From UBA1388 sp964555515 (GTDB lineage: Bacteria > Patescibacteriota > Microgenomatia > UBA1400 > PJMF01): a stretch of DNA of 62,536 nucleotides. Shown piece after piece: positions 1 through 8,414 of this stretch. Position 1 is the stretch's first letter; every line of letters starts with the position of its first letter. The position numbers were made by a program, and so were the translations under genes. The notes below the pieces were generated by a model that was not told the origin of the DNA, did not search any database, and saw only the letters and a program-made list of their open reading frames with translations. Location: positions 1 through 62,536 of the forward strand of contig CAZKSJ010000003.1 in assembly GCA_964555515.1 (NCBI GenBank), read 5' to 3'.

Positions 1-1797
1 ACCGCCAAGCGCCAAATGGTGATGAACAGCGAAAAAACCGTTAATTCGGTGAAGCGCTTTATGGGTCAGAAGTTAAATAGTGCCGCAGTGAAGAATGCCA
101 TTAAGCATGTTGCCTACCCGGTAGTAGCTGGGAAAGATGGCATGGCGGTCGTAAAAATTGGAAATAAAGAATATACGCCCCAGGAAATATCAGCTCATAT
201 TTTGGGTAAAGCCAAAGCTGATGCCGAGAGTTACTTGGGTAGTACCGTCAGCCGAGCGGTGATTACGGTGCCAGCCTACTTTGATGACTCGCAGCGTCAA
301 GCTACTAAACAGGCTGGTGAGATTGCTGGATTGACCGTTGAGCGGATTGTGAACGAACCGACTGCCGCTGCTTTAGCGTATGGCCTTGATAAAAAAGGCA
401 GTCAAGCGATTGCTGTTTACGACCTCGGAGGTGGTACTTTCGATATTTCTATTTTAGAAATTGGCGATGGCGTGTTTGAAGTCAAGGCCACTAATGGCGA
501 CACCTTCCTTGGTGGAGATGATTTTGACAGCAAAATCATTGAGTGGATTTTAGAAGAGTTTAAAAAAGAGACGGGCAAAGATTTATCAAAAGATCCACAA
601 GCGATGCAGCGGGTTAAAGATTCTGCAGAAAAAGCCAAGATTGAGTTATCAAGCACTCAAAGCACCGAAATTAATCAGCCATTTATCACTCAGGGTGATG
701 AAGGTCAACCACTGCATTTAACTTTAACCTTAACTCGTTCCAAGTTGGAAGAGCTAGTGGATGACTTGATCAAAAAGACGTTTGAGCCAGTCAAAAAAGC
801 TTTGAAAGATGCCAAGGTGGATACCAAAGATATTTCTGACATTGTGTTAGTCGGTGGCATGACTCGCATGCCCAAAGTTCAGCAGGAAGTTGAAAAGTAT
901 TTTGGAAAAGAACCACACAAGGGTGTTAATCCAGACGAAGTAGTGGCGATTGGCGCGGCAATCCAGGCCGGTGTAATTGGGGGCGATGTATCTGATGTAG
1001 TTTTATTAGATGTGACCCCACTCACTCTGGGATTAGAAACGCTTGGTGGAGTAAGAACCGCTTTAATTGAGCGCAATACCACCATTCCGACCCAAAAATC
1101 ACAAATTTTTTCCACGGCGGCTGATAATCAAACTCAGGTGGAAATCAATGTGTTGCAGGGTGAACGCGAAATGGCAGCTGATAACAAATCGCTTGGCAGG
1201 TTTATTTTGGATGGGATTCCGCCTGCTCCGCGCGGTGTACCACAGGTAGAAGTGACATTTGACATCGATTCAAACGGCATTCTGCACGTAACGGCGGCAG
1301 ATAAAAAGACGGGTAAAGAGCAGAAAATTACCATTCAGAACTCCACCAACTTGTCTGAAGAGGAAGTGGAAAAAATGAAGGCAGATGCCGAAAAACACAG
1401 TGCTGAGGACAAAGCCAAGAAAGAATTGGTGGAAGCCCGCAACCACGCCAGTAGTGTGGCCTTTGAAATTGAGAAGCAACTCAAAGAGTACGGTGACAAG
1501 CTGAAAGAGGAAGATAGAAAAGAGATTGAAGAAAACGTCACTAAACTGAAAGAGTTGGCAGAACAAGACAACGCCACCAAAGAGCAGCTTGATGAGGCCA
1601 CTGACAAGATGTTTAAGTCTGCGCAAAAGATCGGTGAAGTGATGCAACAGCAGGGTGCGCAACCAGGAGCAGATGCGGCCGATAGTGCGGGTGCGGCAGA
1701 ATCAGGCAAATCAGATCAGGCCACTGGTGATGGTAAGTCCGCCAAGAAGCCAAAAGACAACGGTGAAGTGGAAGAAGGCGAAGTGGTGAATGAGTAG
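1..1797 (+). CDS. dnaK: Molecular chaperone DnaK (Hsp70), 5' end cut off by the window
   Basis: This is the ATP-dependent Hsp70 chaperone that works with DnaJ and GrpE on unfolded proteins in the cytoplasm. The reading frame is open from base 1 (T-A-K-R-Q-M), matching about residue 50 of ordinary DnaK, so the first ATP-binding loop (DLGTTNS) lies outside the window. 598 residues remain. Visible are the second phosphate loop VYDLGGGTFDIS (about 416-450), the EPTAAALAYG hinge segment, the adenosine motif LVGGMTRMP, the substrate-binding beta domain and the helical lid. The lid is followed by a low-complexity Gln/Gly/Ala/Lys tail ending in acidic residues, as is usual for bacterial DnaK. A strong terminator follows. 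dnaJ lies 4.9 kb downstream and is not in the same operon. Identification is certain; only the true start is missing. Confidence 0.97.
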   Translation, partial: TAKRQMVMNSEKTVNSVKRFMGQKLNSAAVKNAIKHVAYPVVAGKDGMAVVKIGNKEYTPQEISAHILGKAKADAESYLGSTVSRAVITVPAYFDDSQRQATKQAGEIAGLTVERIVNEPTAAALAYGLDKKGSQAIAVYDLGGGTFDISILEIGDGVFEVKATNGDTFLGGDDFDSKIIEWILEEFKKETGKDLSKDPQAMQRVKDSAEKAKIELSSTQSTEINQPFITQGDEGQPLHLTLTLTRSKLEELVDDLIKKTFEPVKKALKDAKVDTKDISDIVLVGGMTRMPKVQQEVEKYFGKEPHKGVNPDEVVAIGAAIQAGVIGGDVSDVVLLDVTPLTLGLETLGGVRTALIERNTTIPTQKSQIFSTAADNQTQVEINVLQGEREMAADNKSLGRFILDGIPPAPRGVPQVEVTFDIDSNGILHVTAADKKTGKEQKITIQNSTNLSEEEVEKMKADAEKHSAEDKAKKELVEARNHASSVAFEIEKQLKEYGDKLKEEDRKEIEENVTKLKELAEQDNATKEQLDEATDKMFKSAQKIGEVMQQQGAQPGADAADSAGAAESGKSDQATGDGKSAKKPKDNGEVEEGEVVNE

Positions 1798-1896
1798 TAA
1801 TGGTTGTTTGGACAGATGTCGACCGATTGCTGTTGGTTGATTATTATCGAGCAAGATCAATAAAATGCCCGTCGCGATGTGAAATTGATTGGGTTT

Positions 1897-1925
1897 AAAG
1901 CCCTGGCTGTAAGCCAGGGCTTTTT
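1897..1925 (+). terminator. Rho-independent terminator after dnaK
   Basis: A perfect 12-bp inverted repeat (AAAGCCCTGGCT / AGCCAGGGCTTT, loop GTA) runs straight into a T5 tract, about 100 nt after the dnaK stop. With A's on the 5' side and T's on the 3' side it could also work on the minus strand, but no minus-strand gene ends here. Confidence 0.92.
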
Positions 1926-1983
1926 CGTGACTTTTGGCCCTCGGTTGTGTTACGATTAGTTGAGTTGTGTCAGGCAACACTCT

Positions 1984-2556
1984 ATGAATCTTATTCATTT
2001 ATCCATTACTGAGAACAAAAAATCTGGTTTCACTTTAATGGAGCTCTTGGTGGTAGTAGCGATTATTGCCATTTTGTTTATCGCGGTGGCGATGGTAGCG
2101 CAGACCTCGATTAGACGGGCGCGAGTGGGTAAGGCGCAAGCAGATTTGAATAGAATTGGTAAGGCAGTCAGGCAATACGAGTTGGATACAGAGCGGACGC
2201 TTCATGATAAATTATCACTTAGTGTTTGCCCCCCAAACAGTACATATGTGACCCTAATTTTAGTACCCAATGCGCCTTGGAATCCAATTATCTTTTCTAA
2301 CGATACGGCTGGTGAGGTCGTTTGGAATGGTCCTTATATGGAGGAGGTTCCTTTTGATCCTTGGGGGGGATCATATAATTATGCAGAAACATATTTTTGT
2401 CAATCAGAAACAATTGGTTGTGAGGGATATGAAAATAAAGAAATACGCGCCTTATTATCTGTTGGGCCGGACAGGAGCTCAGATCCTTCTTCATTCCCAT
2501 CGGAATCTAAAAAAGACGATGTGGTCTTAAGATTGTTTACTTGTCCTGACCCTTAA
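1984..2556 (+). CDS. Type II secretion/type IV pilin-like pseudopilin (GspG-like)
   Basis: A prepilin-like protein of 190 residues. It has a 15-residue polar leader, then the class III signal G|FTLMELLVVVAIIAIL, with the expected Glu at position 5 of the mature protein and a long hydrophobic helix. The C-terminal half contains a VPFDPWGGSYNY segment resembling the DPWG(N/K)xYxY signature of GspG major pseudopilins, plus several cysteines. It would be processed by a prepilin peptidase and assembled into a pilus-like fibre. No peptidase, ATPase or platform gene is in this window, so the partner machinery is elsewhere. I chose the ATG at 1984 over the in-frame TTG at 1960 because it gives a normal-length leader. 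No convincing ribosome-binding site precedes either start. Confidence 0.8.
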   Translation: MNLIHLSITENKKSGFTLMELLVVVAIIAILFIAVAMVAQTSIRRARVGKAQADLNRIGKAVRQYELDTERTLHDKLSLSVCPPNSTYVTLILVPNAPWNPIIFSNDTAGEVVWNGPYMEEVPFDPWGGSYNYAETYFCQSETIGCEGYENKEIRALLSVGPDRSSDPSSFPSESKKDDVVLRLFTCPDP

Positions 2557-2612
2557 ATAATTGCCAATACTAATTTTCATTTTGAGAATTTTTCATTCCT
2601 AAGTTATGATGC

Positions 2613-3302
2613 ATGACTAAGATGCGAAAGGTTACTCTCTCAGTCATCATGCCGGTTTACAATGAAGAAGATACGGTGAACCAAGTGTTGCAGAAGTTGG
2701 TTAAACAGCCGTTGGTCAAAGAAGTGATTGTGGTCAATGACGGTTCGACTGACAAATCTGAAAAACAAATCAAGAAAATAAAAAGTCAAAAAATTAAGTA
2801 CTTCAAAAAAGAAAATGGGGGCAAAGGCAGTGCGATTCGGTTTGGTTTAGAAAAAGCCACCAAGGACTACGTGCTTATCCAAGATGCCGATTTAGAGTAC
2901 GATCCAGAAGATATTCCTGCCTTACTTGATCCCATCCGCAAAGAAAAAGCGGAAGTCGTGTATGGGTCTAGGTTTTTAGGGCCGCACCTTAACTTATTAT
3001 TTTGGCACCGGTTGGGCAATTCGATGCTCAATTTTGTGGTCAATATTTTGTACAACACCACCTTGTCAGACATGGAAACTTGTTACAAAGTTATTCCCAC
3101 CAGTGTATTTAGAGAGTTGGAACTCAAGGCGAATGCCTTTGATATTGAGCCGGAAATTACCTGTAAACTTTTGCGGCGAGGAGTGAGAATTTATGAGGTG
3201 CCGATTAGCTATGTGGGCAGAACACACGCGGAAGGGAAAAAGATTACCTGGATGGATGGTTTTGAAGCGCTCGGGGTGATTTTTAAGCACCGTTTTCAAT
3301 AG
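2613..3302 (+). CDS. Family 2 glycosyltransferase (dolichyl/polyprenyl-phosphate mannose synthase-like)
   Basis: A 229-residue GT-A fold enzyme expected to move a sugar from a nucleotide donor to a polyprenyl phosphate or similar acceptor at the inner face of the membrane. Motifs are SVIMPVYNEEDTV at the N-terminus, VVNDGSTD (nucleotide binding) at about residue 45 and QDADLEYDPED (DxD-like metal site) at about residue 93. The region GSRFLG...MLNFVVNILYNTTLSDMETCYK is characteristic of the DPM1/GtrB branch. It lacks the C-terminal membrane helices of GtrB. ATG 2622 is an alternative start; TATGAT at 2605-2610 lies just upstream. It is followed convergently by a methyltransferase and then a YfhO-like membrane protein, suggesting a role in surface glycan or lipid-linked sugar synthesis. 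Confidence 0.9.
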   Translation: MTKMRKVTLSVIMPVYNEEDTVNQVLQKLVKQPLVKEVIVVNDGSTDKSEKQIKKIKSQKIKYFKKENGGKGSAIRFGLEKATKDYVLIQDADLEYDPEDIPALLDPIRKEKAEVVYGSRFLGPHLNLLFWHRLGNSMLNFVVNILYNTTLSDMETCYKVIPTSVFRELELKANAFDIEPEITCKLLRRGVRIYEVPISYVGRTHAEGKKITWMDGFEALGVIFKHRFQ

Positions 3303-3360
3303 ATTTGTATTTGATTCGAAGAAAATTAGTCAGAGATTGGTCGTTTGATTAATCGTCTGA

Positions 3361-3993
3361 TTAACTTAATGCTGTGGTATGTTCGCTAGCTGCTAATTTT
3401 TTTCTCATCACCAACAAATTATTGCAGCCCAACTCAAAGTAGCGGTGTTGAATTTGGCAGTTAGCGCGGACAGGTTTCAGCATTTTTAATAGCGAATTTT
3501 TATCAAAGTAATTTTTGTGTTCTTCAATTTCGCGGCGGGAGATAATTTTAAATTTATAAGACAATGTTTCTAAGATATTTTTAGCCTTGGGTGTAGGAGT
3601 AGTGAATACAGCCAAACCACCTGGGCGCAATACCCGCAACGTATCGCGCAAAATTTCTGCTGGGTGAGAAATGTGCTCTAGGAAAGCAAAGCCCACAACA
3701 AGATCGGCACGATGAGCTGGCAGCGGGATAGAGCACTCCATTTTCTTGACTAAAATTTTGGCGTTGATAGGTAAACTACTGATCTCGGTTTTTTTCACCA
3801 AAGGATCAATGCCGGTGTAAGTTTTCACCTTAACTCCGGACTTAACTGCCTGGTGAAAAAACCTCATTTTAGGGCCGCAGCCTAGATCAACGATATCGAT
3901 TGGTCTATTTTTGGGGATGTGATTGAGACCAGCTTGAAACCGAAATTCTCGCGCGATTGGTTCTAATAATTCTTCTTCAAATAAATTAATCAT
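3361..3993 (-). CDS. SAM-dependent class I methyltransferase
   Basis: A 210-residue Rossmann-fold methyltransferase of the Methyltransf_11/25 type. Motif I is VDLGCGPK, followed by an acidic residue (GIDPL) and then ADLVVGFAFLEHISHP (motif IV/V region) and the LRVLRPGGLAVFTTP segment typical of small-molecule or glycan/lipid methyltransferases. I use the ATG at 3993. The longer frame back to 4098 would run into the divergent gene, and a TATAAT box (4003-4008 on the minus strand) sits 9 nt upstream of this ATG. The neighbours (GT2 and a YfhO-like protein) suggest a sugar or polyprenyl-linked substrate, but nothing in the sequence names it. Confidence 0.85.
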   Translation of the reverse strand: MINLFEEELLEPIAREFRFQAGLNHIPKNRPIDIVDLGCGPKMRFFHQAVKSGVKVKTYTGIDPLVKKTEISSLPINAKILVKKMECSIPLPAHRADLVVGFAFLEHISHPAEILRDTLRVLRPGGLAVFTTPTPKAKNILETLSYKFKIISRREIEEHKNYFDKNSLLKMLKPVRANCQIQHRYFELGCNNLLVMRKKLAASEHTTALS

Positions 3994-4002
3994 GACTGCA
4001 GA

Positions 4003-4008
4003 ATTATA
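4003..4008 (-). promoter_or_regulatory. -10 box of the methyltransferase gene
   Basis: TATAAT on the minus strand ends 9 nt before the ATG at 3993. A start of transcription about 7 nt downstream leaves a 5' UTR of only 2-3 nt, so the mRNA is predicted to be leaderless or nearly so. Confidence 0.55.
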
Positions 4009-4042
4009 TGTGCTGATGGTACTCAAACACAAGTTGAGTATT

Positions 4043-4070
4043 TTGCTGCTTTGTAAAGAAAGGTTATACT
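4043..4070 (+). promoter_or_regulatory. Promoter giving a leaderless mRNA (YfhO-like gene)
   Basis: TTGCTG (4043-4048), a 16-bp spacer, and TATACT (4065-4070) end exactly 6 nt before the GTG at 4077, so the predicted transcript begins at or next to the start codon. Confidence 0.6.
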
Positions 4071-4076
4071 GCTCCT

Positions 4077-6553
4077 GTGCCGAAAAATATGATAGCAAGA
4101 ATTATCCAGTATTTTAGAGATCACGAGTTACTTATGGTTGTAGTGTTGGGATATGTGCTTGCCTCACTACGTTTTTGGCCGTTTTATGTTGGTCAAACTA
4201 TATTCTTCGGGGATAATTACTCACTACTTATTCCAGGAAAAATTTTTTCAGCCTTTTGGATTAGAAATGGCATTATCCCGCTTTGGAACCCACTTGTTTT
4301 TGCCGGTATTTCTTGGATCAATGACATAACTCAATCAATTATTTATTTTTCAACAGTTCTTTTTACATTGTTAGATCCTGCAATCGCTTTTAATTTCACA
4401 ATTGTAATTCACTATGTGATCGCCGGAGTAGGTATGTGGTTTTTGGCTGGGAGTTTTGTCAAAAAATCGTGGCAACGAATCTTGGCTCTCATTTTGTGGG
4501 TTTTCTCCACCCAATTAGCTGGTGCAACCAATAATCTCTCCACCTTGCAGTCATTAGTGTGGTTGCCATGGATAACCTATCTGGGTTTTGGTGTGCAAAA
4601 AAGTTTTTCAAAGAAAATTTGTTTTGGAGTAGTTGTCTTATTGCAGTTTTTGGGTGGTTACCCTCAACATGTTATTTACTCAATATTTTTTGCAGTCCTA
4701 ATTTCATTTTATGACTTATTGGGAGATAAAAAATGGCCGTTCAGATTAAAAAGTTGGTTTGTTCAGTGGTTGGTTACGGCACTAATTGTCATTGCCATTT
4801 CAGCAGCAGCATGGATGCCCTTTGCCGAAGGCTTTGTAAGTTCTACGAGAATGACGCAGTCTATCGAACAAGCTCAGGTGGGATCACTACATCTTGGAAT
4901 GATGATCAAGCCGTTTTTGCCATACTTTTTTGATTTGCCACTAGTCGGTATGAAATGGGGACCAGCCTGGAGTGGTCAGCCCAATGTCGTGTTTGTAATT
5001 ACCGGGTTTGGCATGATTGTCTTAATTGTCTCGTTGCTGAAGTGGCAAAAACTTGACCGGTGGATTAAATTTTTTGCAATTTTTACTACAGTGAGTTTGG
5101 TATTTTCTTTAGGCAAGTATCTACCATACTATGCCTTGATTCAGCAATTAATTCCTCTTTTTAGAGTGGGTAGATACCCAAGTATGGTGATGATTTTGAC
5201 TAATGTAGTGGTAATTTTGTGGTTTGTCCGTTACTTGCCCAACTTCAATTTGTCTAAAAAGTGGCGGAGACTAATTTTGATATTACTTGGTTTGTTGGTA
5301 GTTGCAGCGATGGTGGGCTTGAGTTTGGCAGGCTGGAGAATGGATTTTCTGTGGCATATACTCAATGCAGTGACCAAGATGCGTCTTGAGCAGAGTATTT
5401 TTCATACCCTGGTTAAAGATCAGATTATCATCATGGTGATTACTGCCAATGTGATCTGGGTTAGTTTATTGACCATGATCAATTTAGTGCTCTGGCAGCG
5501 ACGACAAATTTTTGGTTTGTTAGTGGCGATCACAATAGAGATGTGGTTGGCTACACAGGGCATGTTCTTTTTTGCGGCGAATGAGATTTATCCTACGTGG
5601 CAGGAGATTGATGAAAAAACAAGTCAATATCAACAAATTTCTCCCTCATACCGTCTATTGACCAGAAATTCCAATGATCCTTACACAGACTATGGTTCAT
5701 ATTGGGAGGCATTAGTAGTTAGGCAACCATTTTCCGACTCATTTATTGATGACACAGAGCTGCGGGAACACACCAACTTGAAGTGGTTACAACAGGGTTT
5801 GACTCCTGATTGGAATATGGCTTATGGGGTACCGATCATCAATGGTTACACGACCTTGCTTCCCAGAGATTTTACTGCTCTATGGCAGAAATCCTCTGAA
5901 AGTAGAATAAATTTTGTTGATTATATTGAGATTGACAATCCGCTCCTAAAAAATTGGGCGGTGAAGTATTATTTGGTGGATACTTGGTATCCAGGTATTC
6001 CAGACCTAACAAATTACCAGCAAGTTAGTCAGGATGAGCGCTTAGCTTTATATGAGTTGCCAGCCACTTTGTCTCGGTTTAGGTATGAAGACGGTACACC
6101 AGTGGAATTTGGCGCATACAAAGAAACGCCAAATCAAATTATTATGGAGTTTGTGGCTCCAAACGTACGCCAGCTCATCATGGCTGATCGATTTGATCCC
6201 AATTGGCAAGCAGAGTTGAATGGGGAACCAGTTGAAGTTAATAATTGGCAGGGTATGAGGTCAATTGAGATCGAACCAGGTTTAAATCAACTGACTTTAT
6301 CATATCGACCAATCATTTTTTATGTTGGTTTGATTGTTTCGCTCGCTGCGCTCGCGATTGGGAGTTATTTTGCTTATCAAACTGANNNNNNNNNNNNNNN
6401 NNNNNNNNNNNNNNNNNNNNNNNNNNNNNNNNNNNNNNNNNNNNNNNNNNNNNNNNNNNNNNNNNNNNNNNNNNNNNNNNNNNNNTGATTGTTTCGCTCG
6501 CTGCGCTCGCGATTGGGAGTTATTTTGCTTATCAAACTGACAAGAAAGCCTGA
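4077..6553 (+). CDS. YfhO-like polytopic membrane protein (interrupted by an assembly gap)
   Basis: A large integral membrane protein with about a dozen hydrophobic segments followed by a soluble C-terminal domain (about residues 510-745) and a last membrane helix. The pattern and motifs such as FFGDNYSLLIPGK and GIIPLWNPLVFAGISW resemble YfhO/GT-C-like membrane proteins linked to glycosylation of cell-wall polymers or glycolipids; the substrate is unknown. The start is GTG 4077, 6 nt after a TATACT box; ATG 4089 is possible. The 3' end is broken by 100 Ns flanked by a 55-bp exact duplication. Collapsing the duplication continues the frame as ...FAYQT-DKKA-stop (stop at 6551-6553), giving 773 residues with a clean C-terminus. 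As written, the frame across the gap is shifted and meets a false stop at 6486-6488. It sits beside a GT2 and a methyltransferase gene. Confidence 0.8.
6331..6540. other. Scaffold gap flanked by a 55-bp duplicated contig end
   Basis: Positions 6386-6485 are 100 Ns. The 55 bases before (6331-6385) and after (6486-6540) are identical. This is what results when two contigs that overlap by one k-mer are joined by a scaffolder with a default 100-N spacer. It is an assembly artefact: there is probably no missing sequence, and the true locus is about 155 bp shorter. Confidence 0.93.
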
Positions 6554-6675
6554 TTGTATAATTAGCAATCACCAAAGATGAGTGCTTAACAATTAGTGCG
6601 GCCAGTGTTAAAATGATGGCTTGTTCATTTTAGAGAGTTATTAATAATTGGCAGCGATTATAAAATTGGTTCAAG

Positions 6676-7533
6676 ATGGCAACAAAAAGAGATTACTACG
6701 AGATTTTGGGTGTGACCAAGAGTGCTACGGATGCAGATATCAAATCTGCTTACCGCAAGAAAGCACTGCAGTGGCATCCAGACAAAAACCCCAATAACAA
6801 GGCAGAGGCAGAAAAAAAGTTTAAAGAGATCAATGAGGCTTATCAAGTGCTTTCTGACAAGCAAAAAAGAGCTTCTTATGACCAATTTGGTCACTCGGCT
6901 TTTGATCCGGCTGGTGGCATGGGTGGTAACCCGTTTGGTGGTGGCTTTAGACAGGGACCATTTACTTACACCTACACCACGGGTGGTAGTCCCAACATGA
7001 ACTATGACTTTGAAGACCCGTTTGAGATTTTTGAACAATTTTTTGGCGGTGGTTTTGGCAGAGCTCGTCAGCAAAGACCGCGTTATTCATTGCAGATAGA
7101 TTTTATGGAGGCGGTGAAAGGGACGACGAAGGATGTGGAAATTGAAGGCAAACGTAAAAAGATTAAAGTACCGGCTGGTGCCAATGATGGTACCAGAATC
7201 AGATTTGATGACTTTGATGTGACGATCAACGTGCGTACTCACGATCGTTTCAAGCGTGATGGCTACGATTTATTTGTTGATCAAAAAATTCCTTATTCTG
7301 AGGCGCTTTTAGGTGGGAGCACCGAGGTGAAGACGATTGATAATTCTTTGAAATTAAAGATTAGGCCAGGTACAGCTTCTCATACCATGGTCAGACTACG
7401 CGGTGAGGGTGTACCGCATTTGCAGGGATCGGGCAAAGGGGATTTGTACGTCCGACTGATTGTGTCGGTGCCCGAGAAATTGACCAGTGATCAAAAAAGG
7501 GCGGCGCAGGAGTTGCAAAGGGTGGGGTTGTAA
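6676..7533 (+). CDS. dnaJ: J-domain co-chaperone of the CbpA/DnaJ class B type (no zinc finger)
   Basis: A 285-residue DnaJ-family co-chaperone that stimulates DnaK ATPase. The J domain is residues 1-70 with the HPD motif in LQWHPDKNP, followed by a Gly/Phe-rich linker (GGMGGNPFGGGF). The two C-terminal beta-barrel substrate-binding domains follow directly, with no CxxCxGxG zinc repeats. This makes it class B (CbpA-like) rather than canonical DnaJ. If the genome has no class A DnaJ, this would be the working partner of the dnaK at the window start. The ATG at 6676 gives a normal J-domain N-terminus. An extended -10 (TGT-TAAAAT, 6606-6614) lies about 60 nt upstream. Confidence 0.93.
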   Translation: MATKRDYYEILGVTKSATDADIKSAYRKKALQWHPDKNPNNKAEAEKKFKEINEAYQVLSDKQKRASYDQFGHSAFDPAGGMGGNPFGGGFRQGPFTYTYTTGGSPNMNYDFEDPFEIFEQFFGGGFGRARQQRPRYSLQIDFMEAVKGTTKDVEIEGKRKKIKVPAGANDGTRIRFDDFDVTINVRTHDRFKRDGYDLFVDQKIPYSEALLGGSTEVKTIDNSLKLKIRPGTASHTMVRLRGEGVPHLQGSGKGDLYVRLIVSVPEKLTSDQKRAAQELQRVGL

Positions 7534-7614
7534 CTGCCGTCAATACTAGGTTGAAGTTTCATTGACTGCATTGTTTCTTGTTGAAGTAAATGAAAATGTC
7601 CGAGCATAAATCAA

Positions 7615-8151
7615 TTAGGTTGGTTTTTTGCTGGTGAGGAATTCTTTGCCGGCGGGTAAGCGGCCAATTTTAATCGCGATTTGATGGTTGGGTACTAATA
7701 ATTCACCTGAAGCAATTTGGAGTTGATCTGTCCGCTCATCAATTCCGATAATGTCACTACCCTTGACAGTTGTGTAATCGATCTCTCCCTGTTCATCAAT
7801 TGGTTGCCACTGCACAAACACCAGCCATCTTGTAGAAGCGAAAAGCTCCTGCCAGGACTGTGGTAGCGGGCTATCAAATGTTGGATTTAGATATTTTTGT
7901 TTAATACTAGTGGTTTGCTCAATGGTTTGAGTCACGTCTAAATTCAGCAACCCGGCAAGGGTAGTGATGACCCATTCATGCTTGTGTAAATTGAGTTGTT
8001 CGATCAATTTTGGAAAGTCTATTGGTAGGCGGTGTTGAGGGTCATAGCCAACCTCTGAAAGTGAATCGGGTGACGAGTCTCCTGTGGGCTGTTGATCAGT
8101 TGTTGGAATATCTGGGGTTGTGATTGTTGAATATTCGGGAGTACTAATCAT
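7615..8151 (-). CDS. Hypothetical protein
   Basis: A 178-residue protein I do not recognise. The N-terminal 40 residues are rich in Thr, Pro, Ser and Asp (linker-like). A folded C-terminal region (about 40-178) contains LDVTQTIEQTTSIKQKYLNP and ends in basic KIGRLPAGKEFLTSKKPT. The frame stays open back to 8427, but I favour the ATG at 8151 because the upstream part overlaps the promoter of the divergent gene and looks non-coding. In a different frame, 8202-8387 encodes a hydrophobic segment (SLALVPASILIAVLISLHFL). The Thr/Pro-rich stretch would suit a linker behind a membrane anchor, so a frameshift joining the two is possible. Confidence 0.45.
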   Translation of the reverse strand: MISTPEYSTITTPDIPTTDQQPTGDSSPDSLSEVGYDPQHRLPIDFPKLIEQLNLHKHEWVITTLAGLLNLDVTQTIEQTTSIKQKYLNPTFDSPLPQSWQELFASTRWLVFVQWQPIDEQGEIDYTTVKGSDIIGIDERTDQLQIASGELLVPNHQIAIKIGRLPAGKEFLTSKKPT

Positions 8152-8377
8152 GACTGGTAGACTATGCCGAAAGCCTATAAGTGCCAAGGCGATCATTTGA
8201 GTTATGTCCAGCTTTGAGAAAACTCCTCGAAAGGTTGTACGAAGATGCGGAGAGGAGATGGAATTGTTTGACTGATGAGGAAATGGAGGGAAATTAAGAC
8301 TGCGATTAGGATGGAGGCCGGGACGAGGGCAAGTGAGATTTTTATATCTTTGAAACTTGAAAATGCAAAAACCTTGG

Positions 8378-8406
8378 TTGTAATCAACCTTAAAAGTCTT
8401 TAAACT
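8378..8406 (+). promoter_or_regulatory. Promoter of the 8415 gene, near-leaderless
   Basis: TTGTAA (8378-8383), a 17-bp spacer and TAAACT (8401-8406), then 8 nt to the ATG at 8415. No Shine-Dalgarno fits in so short a leader. Confidence 0.45.
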
Positions 8407-8414
8407 AAGTAACA

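Noticed and set aside
1270..1662. Long minus-strand frames inside dnaK
   Set aside because: They are antisense to an unambiguous dnaK and are Phe/Leu/Cys-rich shadows of its Lys/Glu codons.
1711..1998. Minus-strand frame between dnaK and the pseudopilin
   Set aside because: It runs through the dnaK terminator hairpin, has no start signals and no protein-like pattern.
6300..6575. Frames running through the N block
   Set aside because: They are created by the assembly gap and its duplicated flanks.
8202..8387. 61-residue hydrophobic minus-strand frame upstream of the 7615-8151 gene
   Set aside because: It could be a frameshifted membrane anchor, but it overlaps the divergent promoter region and has no start signal; kept only as a remark on the neighbouring gene.
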